Shown here: one piece after another, positions 39,799-50,220 of the stretch
Layout of the letters: each line of letters opens with the position of its first letter
Position numbering within the stretch: position 1 is the stretch's first letter
DNA from: Photobacterium piscicola
Lineage (GTDB): Bacteria; Pseudomonadota; Gammaproteobacteria; Enterobacterales; Vibrionaceae
Direction of reading: 5' to 3'
NCBI RefSeq assembly: GCF_900166965.1
Contig: NZ_FUZI01000002.1
Span: 496,001 to 560,000 of the forward strand
Length of the DNA: 64,000 nucleotides
Program-made: the position numbers and the translations under genes
The notes under the pieces: generated by a model
Seen by the model: only the letters and a program-made list of their open reading frames with translations
What the model was told of the DNA's origin: nothing
Database searches by the model: none

Positions 39799-39946
39799 TA
39801 AAACATAGTGGATAATATCTAACATTTGCAAATTTATCGTTTAATCAGTCAGTGCAAAATTAGCAAACTCAATATAATCCTAATAAATAATACCTAGCAT
39901 CCCTTTCCATTAACAATCATTCATATTTATAGGTTGGCGGCAATTC

Positions 39947-41638
39947 ATGCAACAGCAAAAAGTTAATTCCGTTACCACCACAATTGGTCGTTCAATGGTA
40001 ACTATTCTATTTTTAGTTGCGACAACGACGAGCTTAGCGCTATGTATGTTAGTTTCGAGTCTTAACGATGCGGCAGCAATCAACACAGCAGGCTCACTAA
40101 GAATGCAAAGTTATCGCTTGGCATTTGATATCGAAACTCAATCTCCATTACTTAACTCTCATACTATTGAGTTTGATCAATCACTGACATCGCCAACAAT
40201 GCAGGAATTACATCGTTGGTACACTCCACAAACAATACAGCACCATTACACAGAATTACTCTTAACATGGCAGGCTGTACGTTCAGAATTAGATCAAATA
40301 GATAAGGATGGCTATTTAATTCAAGTCGCCCCTTTTGTAGAGCGTATCGATCAATTTGTCTTTGAATTACAACAATCATCCGAAAACAAGTTACATCTTT
40401 TAGCACTTATTAGTGCGGTAGGTTTATTACTCATTTTGATGGTGGTGTTATTTACAATCCAATTTACACAGCGCCAAATTGTAGCCCCGCTCAATCAATT
40501 AATGGCGGGATGTAAACAAATTAAGCAACATCAATTTTCATTAACCATCAATAATAAGAGTAAAAACGAATTAGGAATTTTAGCGCGCACATTTACCCAA
40601 ATGGCTGCAGATTTAAATAATTTTTATTACGATTTAGAACAAAGCGTCAATGAAAAAACTCACCGTCTGCGCCATGCTAATGAATCGTTGAAAGTGTTAT
40701 ATAACTGCTCGCAACAACTATCAGTTAGCCGCTTAACTCATCACCATTTTCAACAGATGTTGGAAACATTAATTGCGATTGATGGTTTAACTGCAGCTAA
40801 GTTAATTATTGAAGAATCAAATGGCACCACCACTGAAATTACCGTCGGTGAAGAACAATCAACCACTTGGCACCGACAGCAATTATTAATTGATGGTGAA
40901 ACAATGGGGCAACTATGGTGGCAATATCAATTACCTTGTCCTGATCTGGCATTGATTGAAAATATCGCTAATATTTTAAGCCGTGGAATTTATTACAACC
41001 GAACTCAAAAACAGACCGAGCAGTTATTATTAATGGAAGAGCGAGCGACAATTGCTCGTGAGCTACATGACTCATTAGCACAGTCATTATCGTATCTTAA
41101 AATTCAATTAACACTATTAAAACGACAACTTACTAACACCGACAATCGCCAGCAACAAACCATACAAACTATTGATGAAGAGCTATCAAATGCTTACACC
41201 CAATTACGCGAGTTATTGAGTACCTTTAGATTAACCATCAAAGAAGCCAATTTCAGTGAAGCATTAACACAATTATTAATACCATTACGGGAACAAACGC
41301 CAGCGCAATTTAACATTGAAAATCACTTACCATCAATGGCATTAATTGCACATAATCAGGTCCATTTATTACAGATTATTCGTGAAGCAGTATTAAATGC
41401 AATCAAGCATGCTGATGCCAAGCAAATCAAAATTTCATGTCATCAACAACACGGCATTATTAATGTTGAAATTGCTGATGATGGGGTTGGGTTTGATCCC
41501 TCAAACTCAAAACTTAATCACTATGGCTTAAACATCATGCAAGAGCGTGCTTCTCGCTTAAAGGGCGAATTAACCCTTTACTCTCAAATCGGCGTTGGCA
41601 GTCAAGTTAAGTTGCAATTCGCATTATCAGAAGGATAA
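39947..41638 (+). CDS. narQ: Nitrate/nitrite sensor histidine kinase NarQ
   Basis: Membrane sensor kinase for nitrate and nitrite. Two membrane helices (about residues 15-37 and 145-168) bracket a periplasmic four-helix domain with the P-box NTAGSLRMQSYRLAFDIE, which binds nitrate. HAMP follows, then the HisKA_3 motif ATIARELHDSLAQSLSYLKIQL (phospho-His in ELHDS) and an ATPase domain with NAIKHADA, DDGVGFD and HYGLNIMQERA. 563 aa. It is divergent from nap and four bases before narP. Confidence 0.94.
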   Translation: MQQQKVNSVTTTIGRSMVTILFLVATTTSLALCMLVSSLNDAAAINTAGSLRMQSYRLAFDIETQSPLLNSHTIEFDQSLTSPTMQELHRWYTPQTIQHHYTELLLTWQAVRSELDQIDKDGYLIQVAPFVERIDQFVFELQQSSENKLHLLALISAVGLLLILMVVLFTIQFTQRQIVAPLNQLMAGCKQIKQHQFSLTINNKSKNELGILARTFTQMAADLNNFYYDLEQSVNEKTHRLRHANESLKVLYNCSQQLSVSRLTHHHFQQMLETLIAIDGLTAAKLIIEESNGTTTEITVGEEQSTTWHRQQLLIDGETMGQLWWQYQLPCPDLALIENIANILSRGIYYNRTQKQTEQLLLMEERATIARELHDSLAQSLSYLKIQLTLLKRQLTNTDNRQQQTIQTIDEELSNAYTQLRELLSTFRLTIKEANFSEALTQLLIPLREQTPAQFNIENHLPSMALIAHNQVHLLQIIREAVLNAIKHADAKQIKISCHQQHGIINVEIADDGVGFDPSNSKLNHYGLNIMQERASRLKGELTLYSQIGVGSQVKLQFALSEG

Positions 41639-41642
41639 AAAG

Positions 41643-42269
41643 ATGACACCTTGGAAAGTAATGATCGTCGATGATCATCCATTAATGCGTAGAGGTATTG
41701 GCCAGTTATTGAGTTTCGATACTAAATTTGATGTTATTGGTGAAGCCAGTAATGGTAATGAAGCCATTGCCCTCGCCCATAAACTGCCCGTAGATCTAAT
41801 TTTGTTAGATCTAAACATGAAAGGTATTTCAGGTTTAGATACTCTGATTACGCTTCGTAATGAAGGCATAGATGCTTGTATTGTGATCCTTACAGTGTCG
41901 GATAACCATGCTGATATTAAAACACTTATCGATGCAGGTGCTGATGGCTATTTACTCAAAGATACCGAGCCTGATGAATTAGTCGCTTTACTAAAAACCG
42001 CACTAACGGGGGGTAAAGCATACAGTGAAGTTGTAACGGCATTTCTTAATAACAATGGCACTGAAAATACATTATTTTCAAGCTTAACGGAAAGAGAAAA
42101 TCAAATATTACAAGAAGTAGCCAAAGGCCATAGTAATAAGGTTATTGCAGATTCACTGTTTATTTCAGAAGCCACTGTAAAAGTGCATATGAAAAGTTTA
42201 TTACGCAAACTGCAAGTCAAATCTCGTACGGCAGCAACAGTACTTTATCTACAAACCTTAGGTTATTAG
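41643..42269 (+). CDS. narP: Response regulator NarP
   Basis: Partner of NarQ; activates nap in response to nitrate. Receiver domain with VMIVDDHPLMRRG at the N-terminus and phospho-acceptor Asp in LILLDLNMKGISG, Thr and Lys in LTVSDN and YLLKDTEP. LuxR-type HTH at the C-terminus: LTERENQILQEVAKGHSNK and ATVKVHMKSLLRKL. 208 aa. The ATG at 41643 with AAGGAT upstream; four bases after narQ. It probably binds the 7-2-7 box at 39755. Confidence 0.94.
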   Translation: MTPWKVMIVDDHPLMRRGIGQLLSFDTKFDVIGEASNGNEAIALAHKLPVDLILLDLNMKGISGLDTLITLRNEGIDACIVILTVSDNHADIKTLIDAGADGYLLKDTEPDELVALLKTALTGGKAYSEVVTAFLNNNGTENTLFSSLTERENQILQEVAKGHSNKVIADSLFISEATVKVHMKSLLRKLQVKSRTAATVLYLQTLGY

Positions 42270-42274
42270 ATACA

Positions 42275-42305
42275 TAAAAAACCGCAGTGATAAACACACT
42301 GCGGT
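42275..42305. terminator. Terminator between narP and the HTH gene
   Basis: ACCGCAGTG / CACTGCGGT stem with a 7-base loop; the T-run is on the minus-strand side, so it best serves the HTH gene, with possible use for narP. Confidence 0.8.
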
Positions 42306-42330
42306 CATTAATCATTATGATAGTACTAGC

Positions 42331-42612
42331 TTACAACGCTAAAGATGTAATTAAATCCTGTTCTCGCGATTCAACCCATTGCAGGTCAAAAGGTCCCCAG
42401 TCACTTAATTTATAATACCCATCATTATGACGTCGCCCATCTTGAATAAAAGTCAATTCAATACCAAGCCCAGGTAAGGCTTTTAATACATCTTGAATCG
42501 TCCGTCGGGGCCAACCTGTTTGTTCAATTAAACGAGGAACATTAGGACGTTCCGTGTGTTCAACAAGTAAAGCCAGATAAAGTCTACGGGCAAAAACCGG
42601 ATTCAGTTCCAT
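42331..42612 (-). CDS. Winged-helix/HTH protein
   Basis: 93 aa small DNA-binding-like protein. An HTH-type segment NVPRLIEQTGWPRRTIQDVLKALPGLGIELTFIQ suggests a winged helix domain; the C-terminus DGYYKLSDWGPFDLQWV is conserved-looking. The start is the second in-frame ATG (42612), with GGAGG five bases upstream; a first ATG lies four codons earlier. It is a lone minus-strand gene between narP and the ArsC-like gene. Regulator target unknown; cytoplasmic. Confidence 0.72.
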   Translation of the reverse strand: MELNPVFARRLYLALLVEHTERPNVPRLIEQTGWPRRTIQDVLKALPGLGIELTFIQDGRRHNDGYYKLSDWGPFDLQWVESREQDLITSLAL

Positions 42613-42857
42613 TGGGGCCTCCATAATATACTGTATCTATTATTGCCCGTTCTCAAACAAGGATGTTGCGTTTGATCAACGAGACATTCGGTTTCATCAT
42701 TATGGATACAAATAAAGGTGAACTTGCTCGCATTATTCTGATTATCATCATTCAAGTAAGTTACCGTAAATACTCCCAATAAAAGTACAACGGTTGCGAT
42801 AACCTAATAATCTCGCTATAAAAGATAATCTACTTATTATAAAAAAGTCAGTCAAAT

Positions 42858-43211
42858 ATGAACACTATCGCTTATGGCATTAAAAACTGCGACACCATCA
42901 AAAAAATGAAGCAATGGTTTACTGCTGAAAATATCGCTTATCAATTTCATGACTACCGTACTGATGGGCTTGATCTTGCACAACTTGAAATCTTTGAAGC
43001 AGCACTTGGCTGGGAAGCCATGGTCAATAAACGCGGTACAACTTTCCGTCAATTAACCGCAGAACAAAAAGCCAACCTTGATCGAGAGACAGCATTACAA
43101 TTAATGCTAGAACAACCCGCCATGATTAAGCGCCCGTTATTACAGCATAATAATCATTACTACTTAGGTTTTAAACCTGACCAATATAACGCTATTTTTC
43201 TTACTAAATAA
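42858..43211 (+). CDS. ArsC/Spx-family protein (YffB-like)
   Basis: 117 aa thioredoxin-fold protein of the ArsC/Spx group. Seen: [18 protein letters not shown] with a single Cys (NCDT), [18 protein letters not shown] and IKRPLL. It lacks the extra Cys of arsenate reductases, fitting YffB, thought to have glutathione-linked reductase activity. It is 13 bases upstream of dapE, an order also seen in E. coli (yffB-dapE), so co-transcription is likely. Confidence 0.88.
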   Translation: MNTIAYGIKNCDTIKKMKQWFTAENIAYQFHDYRTDGLDLAQLEIFEAALGWEAMVNKRGTTFRQLTAEQKANLDRETALQLMLEQPAMIKRPLLQHNNHYYLGFKPDQYNAIFLTK

Positions 43212-43224
43212 CAAGGATACAAGG

Positions 43225-44355
43225 ATGTCTGACAGTCCCGTTATTACACTAGCAAAAGATTTAATGTCTCGTCCTTCAGTCACACCTGAAGACGCAGGTT
43301 GCCAACAAGTTATGATCGCGCGCTTACAAACATTAGGGTTTAATATTGAAACCATGGTATTTGAAGATACGGTAAATTTGTGGGCTCGTCGTGGCACTCA
43401 AGCACCACTGTTTGTGTTTGCAGGTCATACCGATGTCGTGCCTTCAGGTCCTGTCGAGCAATGGCATACACCGCCTTTTGAACCCACTATTATTGATGGC
43501 TACTTACACGGACGTGGTGCTGCTGATATGAAAGGTTCACTGGCCTGTATGGTTGTTGCGATTGAACGTTTTATTGCCCAAAATCCCAATCATAATGGTT
43601 CAATTGCACTGCTCATCACTTCTGATGAAGAAGGCCCATTTATTAATGGTACCACTCGCGTAATTGACACCCTTGAAGCACGTAATGAAAAAATAGACAT
43701 GTGCATTGTAGGTGAGCCATCAAGTACTGATACTGTTGGTGATATTGTCAAAAATGGCCGTCGTGGTTCTATTACCGGTGATCTGCTCATTAAGGGCATT
43801 CAAGGCCATGTTGCCTACCCACATTTGGCCAATAATCCGATTCATAAAGCCCTGCCCGCATTAGCTGAATTAGCCGCAACCCATTGGGACAATGGTAATG
43901 ACTTCTTTCCGCCAACCAGCTTTCAGATTCCCAATATTACCGCTGGCACTGGCGCATCAAATGTTATTCCCGGCCAATGTGATATACAGTTTAATTTCCG
44001 TTTCAGCACAGAATTAACCGATGTTGATATTAAACGTCGTGTACATTCAATCCTTGACGCACATGGCTTAGACTACGATTTAAAATGGACCTTAAGTGGT
44101 CATCCCTTCTTAACTGACAGTGGTACATTAGTTGATGCCGTTGTTGCTGCCATCACTGGCATTAACCATACTCCGCCACAATTGCTGACAACAGGCGGTA
44201 CTTCAGATGGCCGTTTTATTGCACGCACAGGCGCACAAGTGGTAGAACTAGGACCCGTTAATGCCACTATTCATAAAGTGAATGAATGCGTTAAAGTCAC
44301 CGATCTTGAACGGCTAACTGACATGTACCAACAGATTCTAAACAATATTTTATAA
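43225..44355 (+). CDS. dapE: Succinyl-diaminopimelate desuccinylase
   Basis: Zinc-dependent M20-family hydrolase of lysine/diaminopimelate synthesis: removes succinate from N-succinyl-LL-DAP. Metal and catalytic motifs: [30 protein letters not shown]; dimerisation domain with [16 protein letters not shown]-terminal [10 protein letters not shown]. 376 aa, standard. RBS AACAAGGAT before the ATG. It follows the yffB-like gene in the conserved order. Confidence 0.97.
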   Translation: MSDSPVITLAKDLMSRPSVTPEDAGCQQVMIARLQTLGFNIETMVFEDTVNLWARRGTQAPLFVFAGHTDVVPSGPVEQWHTPPFEPTIIDGYLHGRGAADMKGSLACMVVAIERFIAQNPNHNGSIALLITSDEEGPFINGTTRVIDTLEARNEKIDMCIVGEPSSTDTVGDIVKNGRRGSITGDLLIKGIQGHVAYPHLANNPIHKALPALAELAATHWDNGNDFFPPTSFQIPNITAGTGASNVIPGQCDIQFNFRFSTELTDVDIKRRVHSILDAHGLDYDLKWTLSGHPFLTDSGTLVDAVVAAITGINHTPPQLLTTGGTSDGRFIARTGAQVVELGPVNATIHKVNECVKVTDLERLTDMYQQILNNIL

Positions 44356-44575
44356 TTACACTCCACCGACGTTCCTCATCATTAATGCTGTTCAGATAAC
44401 ACTATTGAACAGCTAATAATGCGATATTTGATAGATAATTATGCATTGTTATTATCATGAAACCATCGAAGCTAACCGGCATTCTTGATACTCTATAACA
44501 ATGATTTAGACTCATGATCAATCACGCATATAAGATGCAGTGAATTGATATAGACATTATCGTTGTGAGGTGAAT

Positions 44576-44788
44576 ATGGAATGGTTTTTTAATCCTTGGG
44601 TTATCTGTGTGATTATTATTGCGGTGATCGCCAGCAATATTGCCGCTTTAAAATACACTGCTTATATGCGTACAGGACTCAAAAAAAGACACCCACCGCA
44701 AACACCATTTGACGACTCTCAGTCATCACACTCCACGGATACTCATAACACTCACGACAACAACCATTCACAGGATAAAAATGACTGA
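44576..44788 (+). CDS. DUF2897 family membrane protein
   Basis: 70 aa. One N-terminal membrane helix (WFFNPWVICVIIIAVIASNIAALKY) then a cytoplasmic tail rich in Ser, His, Asp and Asn. The opening MEWFFNPWVI...NIAALKYTA matches DUF2897, small proteins of gammaproteobacteria with unknown role. Start ATG 44576 with GAGG five bases upstream; a GTG two codons before is also open. Its last eight bases overlap the NUDIX gene, so translation of the two is probably coupled. Confidence 0.78.
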   Translation: MEWFFNPWVICVIIIAVIASNIAALKYTAYMRTGLKKRHPPQTPFDDSQSSHSTDTHNTHDNNHSQDKND

Positions 44789-45323
44789 TATAAAAACATT
44801 AGATAGCCGTATTGTGTACCAAAATAAATGGATGACAGTACGCGAAGATAAAATCCAGCGTCAAAGCGGTGCCGAAGGCATTTATGGTGTGGTTGAAAAG
44901 CCCGATTGTGCCGCTATTTTAGCGATTGATAATGGCCGCATTCATCTAGTACAGCAATTTCGCTATAGTATTCAACAACGGTGTTGGGAAATTCCACAAG
45001 GGGCATGGGAAGCAAACCCGGATGCGGATCATCTTGATCTTGCAAAAGGTGAACTGCAAGAAGAAACTGGATTAATTGCAGATAACATGGTCTACCTTGG
45101 CAGCCAATTTATTGCTTATGGTTTTTTAAATCAAACCTGTCACATTTATCTCGCGACCCAACTCCACTCAGCACCAGAGCAACACCGAGATGCTGAAGAA
45201 GAAGATCTCATCAGCCAATCTTTTTCTATTATTGAATTTGAAACAATGATCATTAACGGTGAATTAAAAGATAGCGTCACCATTGCCGCATATGGGCTTG
45301 CGAAGCTTAAACAAGCAATTTAA
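44781..45323 (+). CDS. NUDIX hydrolase
   Basis: 180 aa hydrolase of the NUDIX superfamily; the nucleoside diphosphate-linked substrate is unknown (ADP-sugar or similar). The Nudix helix is IPQGAWEANPDADHLDLAKGELQEETGL: the two conserved glutamates and EETG are present, but the usual Arg before EL is Gly and there are two extra residues in the loop. I believe this PQG(S/A)WE subgroup is naturally like that. RBS CAGGAT. The ATG at 44781 overlaps DUF2897 by eight bases. The earlier in-frame ATG lies within that gene. Followed by a bidirectional terminator facing proA. Confidence 0.85.
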   Translation: MTDIKTLDSRIVYQNKWMTVREDKIQRQSGAEGIYGVVEKPDCAAILAIDNGRIHLVQQFRYSIQQRCWEIPQGAWEANPDADHLDLAKGELQEETGLIADNMVYLGSQFIAYGFLNQTCHIYLATQLHSAPEQHRDAEEEDLISQSFSIIEFETMIINGELKDSVTIAAYGLAKLKQAI

Positions 45324-45330
45324 CACCAAT

Positions 45331-45362
45331 AAAAAAGCTGCCATTTTATCGGCAGCTTTTTT
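45331..45362. terminator. Bidirectional terminator between NUDIX gene and proA
   Basis: AAAAAAGCTGCC / GGCAGCTTTTTT stem with an ATTTTATC loop, A-run and T-run on the two sides. Confidence 0.88.
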
Positions 45363-45387
45363 GATATGTATTATATTATGTTATTAG

Positions 45388-46644
45388 TTACGGACGACTC
45401 AGGTAATCAGCAATACCAACCCATTTATAACTGGTCAATTCTTCTAAGCCCATCGGACCTCGTGCATGCAGTTTTTGCGTAGATACCGCAACTTCTGCAC
45501 CTAAACCAAATTGCGCACCATCAGTAAAACGGGTTGATGCATTCACATATACCGCCGCAGAACCGGCTGCATTAACAAACCGCTCAGCCGCTTGAATGTT
45601 ATTGGTCAAGATTGAATCTGAATGGCTAGCATTATGTTTACGCATATGCGCAATAGCTTCATCAACATCAGCAACAACCTTAACGCCTAACGTATAACTT
45701 AACCATTCAGTATCAAAGTCACCCGCTTCTGCTTTACGCAGTAAGCTTGCTTTACCTTCAAGTAGATTAAACGCAGCATCATCAGCCACTAAGGTTACTT
45801 GGGCTTTATTCATGCGCTCAACTAAACGAGGTAAAAAGGTCGCCGCAATCTGTTCGTTAACTAATAACGTATCCAATGAGTTACATGCAGAAGGCCGTTG
45901 TACTTTCGCATTTTCAACCACATCTAATGAGCGGGATAAATCTGCACTGTCATCAACATACATATGGCTAATACCAAAGCCGCCAATGATAACGGGAATA
46001 GTGCTATTTTCTTTACACATCTTATGTAAACCAGCACCACCACGAGGAATGATCATATCAACATATTGATCAAGCTTAAGTAATTGCGAAACATATTCAC
46101 GATCAGGCTGTTCGATATATTGCACAGACGCTGCAGGTAAACCCGCTTTAGCTAATGCAGATTGAATTACTTTTACCAATGCCATATTCGAATGGAACGT
46201 CTCACGGCCACCACGCAAAATACTCGCATTACCCGTTTTAAGGCACAGAGCTGCAATATCAATGGTTACATTAGGACGTGCTTCATAAATAACACCAACA
46301 ACACCTAACGGTACTCGACGGCGGCTTAAACGCATACCATTTTCAAGTACACGACTATCAAGTTCTGCACCAACAGGATCATTTAAGTTAATAACATTGC
46401 GCACATCGTTGGCAATAGCACAAATACGCTCATCGTTAAGTAATAAACGATCGATTAACGCATCAGACATACCACTCGCTACAGCAGCGTCCGTATCTTG
46501 CTTATTAGCCGCAAGAATAGCCGCTTGGTTTGCTTCTAATTCATCTGCAATAATCGCTAGTGCAGTATTTTTTATCGAGGTTGCAGTGGTCGCTAATTCA
46601 AACGCAGCCTGCTGCGCCGCTTGTCCCATTATTTCAAGATTCAC
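45388..46644 (-). CDS. proA: Gamma-glutamyl phosphate reductase
   Basis: Second step of proline synthesis: NADPH-dependent reduction of gamma-glutamyl phosphate. Aldehyde-dehydrogenase superfamily; catalytic Cys in [16 protein letters not shown], and [27 protein letters not shown] and IPRGGAGLH. 418 aa. The start is a GTG at 46644 with AAGGA six bases upstream; a later ATG is possible. It lies 64 bases after proB, forming the usual proBA operon. Confidence 0.96.
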   Translation of the reverse strand: MNLEIMGQAAQQAAFELATTATSIKNTALAIIADELEANQAAILAANKQDTDAAVASGMSDALIDRLLLNDERICAIANDVRNVINLNDPVGAELDSRVLENGMRLSRRRVPLGVVGVIYEARPNVTIDIAALCLKTGNASILRGGRETFHSNMALVKVIQSALAKAGLPAASVQYIEQPDREYVSQLLKLDQYVDMIIPRGGAGLHKMCKENSTIPVIIGGFGISHMYVDDSADLSRSLDVVENAKVQRPSACNSLDTLLVNEQIAATFLPRLVERMNKAQVTLVADDAAFNLLEGKASLLRKAEAGDFDTEWLSYTLGVKVVADVDEAIAHMRKHNASHSDSILTNNIQAAERFVNAAGSAAVYVNASTRFTDGAQFGLGAEVAVSTQKLHARGPMGLEELTSYKWVGIADYLSRP

Positions 46645-46708
46645 AATAATTCCTTACTTAAATTCAAATTCAATGCCTGATAAGTTATCGGGTGAATTAT
46701 CACGACGA

Positions 46709-47863
46709 CTAAATAACGACCATATCATCACGGTGAATAGCAGCATGACCGTATTCATAACCTAAAACCTGATGAATATCATGGCTGTGCTTACCCGCAA
46801 TTTTAGTCATATCATCACTTGAATAACGACTAATACCCCGTGCTAGTAAGACGTTTTTGCTATCAAAAATACGTACTACTTCACCACGTTCAAAGGTGCC
46901 TTTTACCTGAGTGATCCCTTTAGCAAGTAAACTACTGCCTTTTTGCTGCACTGCGGTTACAGCACCATCATCAATCACAATATCACCCGCTGGCGGTGGA
47001 CCGGCAAGGATCCATTGTTTACGACCTTCAAGTGGTGATTCTAAAGGTAGAAAACGTGTTCCCACCGCTTTACCAGCGGCAAGATCAACGATCACATCAA
47101 CGCGACGTCCCGCAGCAATAATAACTTCAATACCTGCACGGCAAGCCACTTCTGCGGCTTGTAACTTAGTCGCCATACCACCAGTGCCTAATCCACCAAC
47201 AGTACCACCGGCTAATTTACGTAATTTATCATCAATGGTATGTACTTCATGGATCAATTCAGCATCAGGATTACTACGTGGATCGGCAGTAAATAAACCT
47301 GCTTGGTCTGTCATTAATAATAGTTTATCTGCACCGCCTAAAATGCCCACCAGCGCAGAGAGATTATCGTTATCGCCGACTTTGATCTCAGTGGTTGCAA
47401 CAGCGTCGTTTTCATTAACAACCGGTACAATGCCATTATCTAGTAACGCCACCAACATATCGCGCGCATTTAAATAGCGTTCGCGATCATTTAAATCAGC
47501 GCGCGTTAGTAACATTTGACCAATATTGATCCCATAAATACCAAACAAGGTTTCCCACTCTTGAATTAAGCGGCCTTGTCCAACTGCGGCAAGTAATTGT
47601 TTACTCGCCATCGTTTTGGGTAGTTCGGGGTAACCTAAATGCTCACGACCAGCCGCGATCGCACCAGAAGTAACAATAATAATTTTATGGCCTTGACTAC
47701 GTAACATCGCGCATTGACGCACTAACTCAACCATGTGGGCACGATCAAGTTTTAGTGTGCCACCTGTTAGCACGCTAGTTCCTAGTTTGACGACAATTGT
47801 ATGTGTTGCGGCACCTGCGGCAACGTCTTGCTGTTGTGCTTGAGATTTTTTTGAATCAGCCAT
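46709..47863 (-). CDS. proB: Glutamate 5-kinase
   Basis: First, feedback-inhibited step of proline synthesis. Amino-acid kinase domain: [63 protein letters not shown]-terminal PUA domain (about residues 300-383; [23 protein letters not shown]) is kept. About 384 aa. The ATG at 47863 (MADSKKSQ) gives a slightly longer N-terminus than E. coli; the even earlier in-frame ATG is not needed. Confidence 0.96.
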   Translation of the reverse strand: MADSKKSQAQQQDVAAGAATHTIVVKLGTSVLTGGTLKLDRAHMVELVRQCAMLRSQGHKIIIVTSGAIAAGREHLGYPELPKTMASKQLLAAVGQGRLIQEWETLFGIYGINIGQMLLTRADLNDRERYLNARDMLVALLDNGIVPVVNENDAVATTEIKVGDNDNLSALVGILGGADKLLLMTDQAGLFTADPRSNPDAELIHEVHTIDDKLRKLAGGTVGGLGTGGMATKLQAAEVACRAGIEVIIAAGRRVDVIVDLAAGKAVGTRFLPLESPLEGRKQWILAGPPPAGDIVIDDGAVTAVQQKGSSLLAKGITQVKGTFERGEVVRIFDSKNVLLARGISRYSSDDMTKIAGKHSHDIHQVLGYEYGHAAIHRDDMVVI

Positions 47864-47965
47864 GAGATCAAATAGATTGAAATAATAAATGTTCTTTGTT
47901 GTATCAATCCCTACCGAAAAGCACAAGAAAAAAACAATGACAAAATCAATATTAATCGGCTTTAG

Positions 47966-47991
47966 AAGGATGTTTAAGCATAAACATCCTT
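47966..47991. repeat. Perfect 11-bp hairpin upstream of proB
   Basis: AAGGATGTTTA / TAAACATCCTT around a four-base AGCA loop, between crl and proB. No T-run follows on either strand, so it may not be a classical terminator; possible crl 3' end or proB leader structure. Confidence 0.6.
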
Positions 47992-48108
47992 AATGAATAA
48001 CCCCTATACCACGTAGCGACAATATCAGTGCATCGTTATGAGAATTTCACAACGGCAGCATTTCATGTCGCCAGTGGTCATTTGAGTCAACTTAAACCAT
48101 CAATTAGC

Positions 48109-48531
48109 TTAGTTAGCTGATAACTCAATTAGCGGGGTTTGAGTTAATTTTGCAGCGGGAGACAATGTTAATTGACACTCATCAATAATAAAGGGCGTTA
48201 ATTTTGAGTAAAAATCCGTTAATGTTTTTAATACAGCGTCTTTATGTTTTGCAGGTAATTTACCATCAACCCACTCACCTGCGGCATTAAAGCGACCAAA
48301 ATCATACTCATATTCATAGCCAGTATCGGTTGCCGTCATCACTAACCACCAGCCCCAAAACTCACGTAGTTCGGGTTCTTTTTCAGCATTGACACAACTG
48401 GCTAAACAGTCAAAAAAGAACCGTTGAGGTTGTGATTTTTTCTCACGAAGATAAGGACCTATTGCTGTCAATTTAGACATCAAACGGCCATGCGGCGGAA
48501 AGCTTGTTGCTATTGTCATTGTTTTGTCCAT
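48109..48531 (-). CDS. crl: Sigma-S-binding protein Crl
   Basis: Small protein that favours binding of RpoS to core RNA polymerase. 140 aa. Family core: SKLTAIGPYLREKKSQPQRFFFDCLASCVNAEKEPELREFWGWWLVM, then YEYDFGRFNAAGEWVDGKLP. Longer N- and C-termini than in E. coli. Two in-frame ATGs (48531 and 48519) are possible; the second gives a length closer to Enterobacteria. Its place beside frsA and gpt is typical of Vibrionaceae. Confidence 0.9.
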   Translation of the reverse strand: MDKTMTIATSFPPHGRLMSKLTAIGPYLREKKSQPQRFFFDCLASCVNAEKEPELREFWGWWLVMTATDTGYEYEYDFGRFNAAGEWVDGKLPAKHKDAVLKTLTDFYSKLTPFIIDECQLTLSPAAKLTQTPLIELSAN

Positions 48532-48709
48532 CCATAGTCAGCGGTATTGAATTCGCAAGTAATACTTACTACCTTTGGTATTATCCCTAACGCATTAAAA
48601 CATACGCTTAGCACAATAATAATTGATTATAGTATGGATAATATTTAACAAAATAACAAACCATAGCTATCAATTTTGCTAACAATATCATGACAATATA
48701 TTTGGTTAT

Positions 48710-48744
48710 AAAAAAACGGAATCGCACAATAGTACGATTCCGTT
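48710..48744 (-). terminator. frsA terminator
   Basis: AACGGAATCG / CGATTCCGTT stem with a 10-base loop and a run of T on the minus strand, 32 bases past the frsA stop. Confidence 0.85.
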
Positions 48745-48775
48745 ACTGTTAAATCTCATATTGTCGCTGTGATAA

Positions 48776-50035
48776 TTATTTCATTTTATCATCAAGCCAT
48801 TTAACCACTTCAGTCATTACGCGATGGTAACCATCATAAATAGGTTTTGCAGGTAAAGTGATCGCTTTACCACCATAGCTTGATAACGCAATCAATTGGT
48901 TATCCATCTCTGGGCAAACAGGATCGTTTTTTAAACCAATACCAAGCATAGGAATGTCAACGCGGCGACGACCAAGTATTCCTTGGTTTTTTAATGACCA
49001 CGCAGGTAAATGAGATTTAATACTTGCTTCAGCTTGGCCATTCTTACCCATGCGTGATGCCAATACATCCAAATACATCCGTGGAATTTTATCTAATAAC
49101 TTCGGCTGTGTAAGAAAGCTATTGATAGCTCCCCCGATGCTAACGCAGGTTTTTAGTCGTGTTGGCTCCATAAACCCAAGTCGAATTGCAGCATTACCAC
49201 CCATACGCAGCCCTAACATTGCTACATTGCGGTTATCGACCCAAGGCACATCACGGATTTGTTGCAGTAACGCTTGGTGCAGACGGCTGGTATCTTCGGT
49301 TAAATTCCAGCGATCACTGTGGCCCACAGATGGCATATCAAGCGTGACCATTGCATATCCAGCAGGGCCTAAATAATCTTCATATAAACGCCACAAGTCA
49401 CTTTGTAATGTTGCTAAACCACCACTGACAATAACTGTCGGTAATAATTTGTCAGTGCGTGGAAGATGAATGAATGCCTCAAAAGTCTTATTTTCATATT
49501 TAACATCAATCTTACGCATATCATGCGGCCGTAGTTCAATTGCCTCTCGGTAACTTTGATTGGCCTGTAACTCAGCTTGATCAGCCAGCTGATCACCTTT
49601 GATATAAGGATAAGCAGCAATGCTATAATGGGTACTGGCTTTAAATAATAGCTCTGATGCTGCTAGCTTCTCGCCATTATTAGCCGCCGTACGGGCTAAT
49701 TGCTGATAATTTGAAGCTAACTGTGACCATTCGTAGGTCCAGTTACCCGGACGATAACCAATAACGGTATCAAGTAAATGATCACTGGTACGAGGGGCAT
49801 TAGAACCCGCTATACGCGCTAAAACAGCTTCTTGCTCAACAGGATCAACACCTTGCCATATCCATTGTGGGCGACGTAAGACACGATACCATTCAAGCTG
49901 ACTTTCACCATCAAGAGCATTGTTTACATCCCCACTACGGACATGCGCAATCTTAACAATATTCGATGTCTCTTTGCTGGTTTGACGTGGAGCAAATAGC
50001 TTCTCTGATAAATTTTGTTTTGATGGTTCCGACAC
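48776..50035 (-). CDS. frsA: FrsA family alpha/beta-hydrolase-fold protein
   Basis: FrsA (fermentation-respiration switch) protein; in E. coli it binds unphosphorylated EIIA-Glc. Enzymatic function is debated. Seen: NLSEKLFAPRQTSKETS, WYRVLRRPQWIWQGVDP, LPTVIVSGGLATLQSDLW, TLDMPSVGHSD and GLRMGGNAAIRLGF at the nucleophile-elbow position, where the usual Ser is absent (Met), as in known FrsA. 419 aa. The start is a GTG at 50035 with GGAGG five bases upstream; an earlier ATG at 50059 is weaker. Its possible partner EIIA-Glc is at 31912. Own terminator. Confidence 0.92.
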   Translation of the reverse strand: MSEPSKQNLSEKLFAPRQTSKETSNIVKIAHVRSGDVNNALDGESQLEWYRVLRRPQWIWQGVDPVEQEAVLARIAGSNAPRTSDHLLDTVIGYRPGNWTYEWSQLASNYQQLARTAANNGEKLAASELLFKASTHYSIAAYPYIKGDQLADQAELQANQSYREAIELRPHDMRKIDVKYENKTFEAFIHLPRTDKLLPTVIVSGGLATLQSDLWRLYEDYLGPAGYAMVTLDMPSVGHSDRWNLTEDTSRLHQALLQQIRDVPWVDNRNVAMLGLRMGGNAAIRLGFMEPTRLKTCVSIGGAINSFLTQPKLLDKIPRMYLDVLASRMGKNGQAEASIKSHLPAWSLKNQGILGRRRVDIPMLGIGLKNDPVCPEMDNQLIALSSYGGKAITLPAKPIYDGYHRVMTEVVKWLDDKMK

Positions 50036-50116
50036 GGCATCCTCCAACGTATATATCACTTCTCTTAATAGACCTAGATAATATACCTAAACGGCTGCCA
50101 ATAACTAAAATCCATA

Positions 50117-50145
50117 AAAAAAGACGTCAACAACGTGACGTCTTT
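50117..50145 (-). terminator. gpt terminator
   Basis: AAAGACGTCA / TGACGTCTTT with a six-base loop; a run of T follows on the minus strand, about 75 bases after the gpt stop. Confidence 0.82.
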
Positions 50146-50220
50146 GATAAAACTTAGTTTTCAAGCTCGATGATTACCGCAACACAACTTGATTGCTGAA
50201 TCAGTGCTGAAATAAACGAA

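Larger units (their letters stand above)
39637..39946. promoter_or_regulatory. Divergent napF-narQ control region
   Basis: About 310 bases holding the putative NarP 7-2-7 box (39755-39770) and an FNR palindrome (39785-39798). Order from napF outward is NarP box, then FNR box, the same order as at E. coli nap, with centres 29 bases apart. Confidence 0.7.

Noticed and set aside
44781..45323. Degenerate Nudix box (Arg replaced by Gly)
   Set aside because: The PQG(S/A)WE...GELxEETG subgroup appears to have this naturally, so it is not evidence of inactivation.
48776..50035. FrsA with missing catalytic Ser as a pseudogene
   Set aside because: The absent elbow Ser is a feature of known FrsA proteins and the gene is full length.
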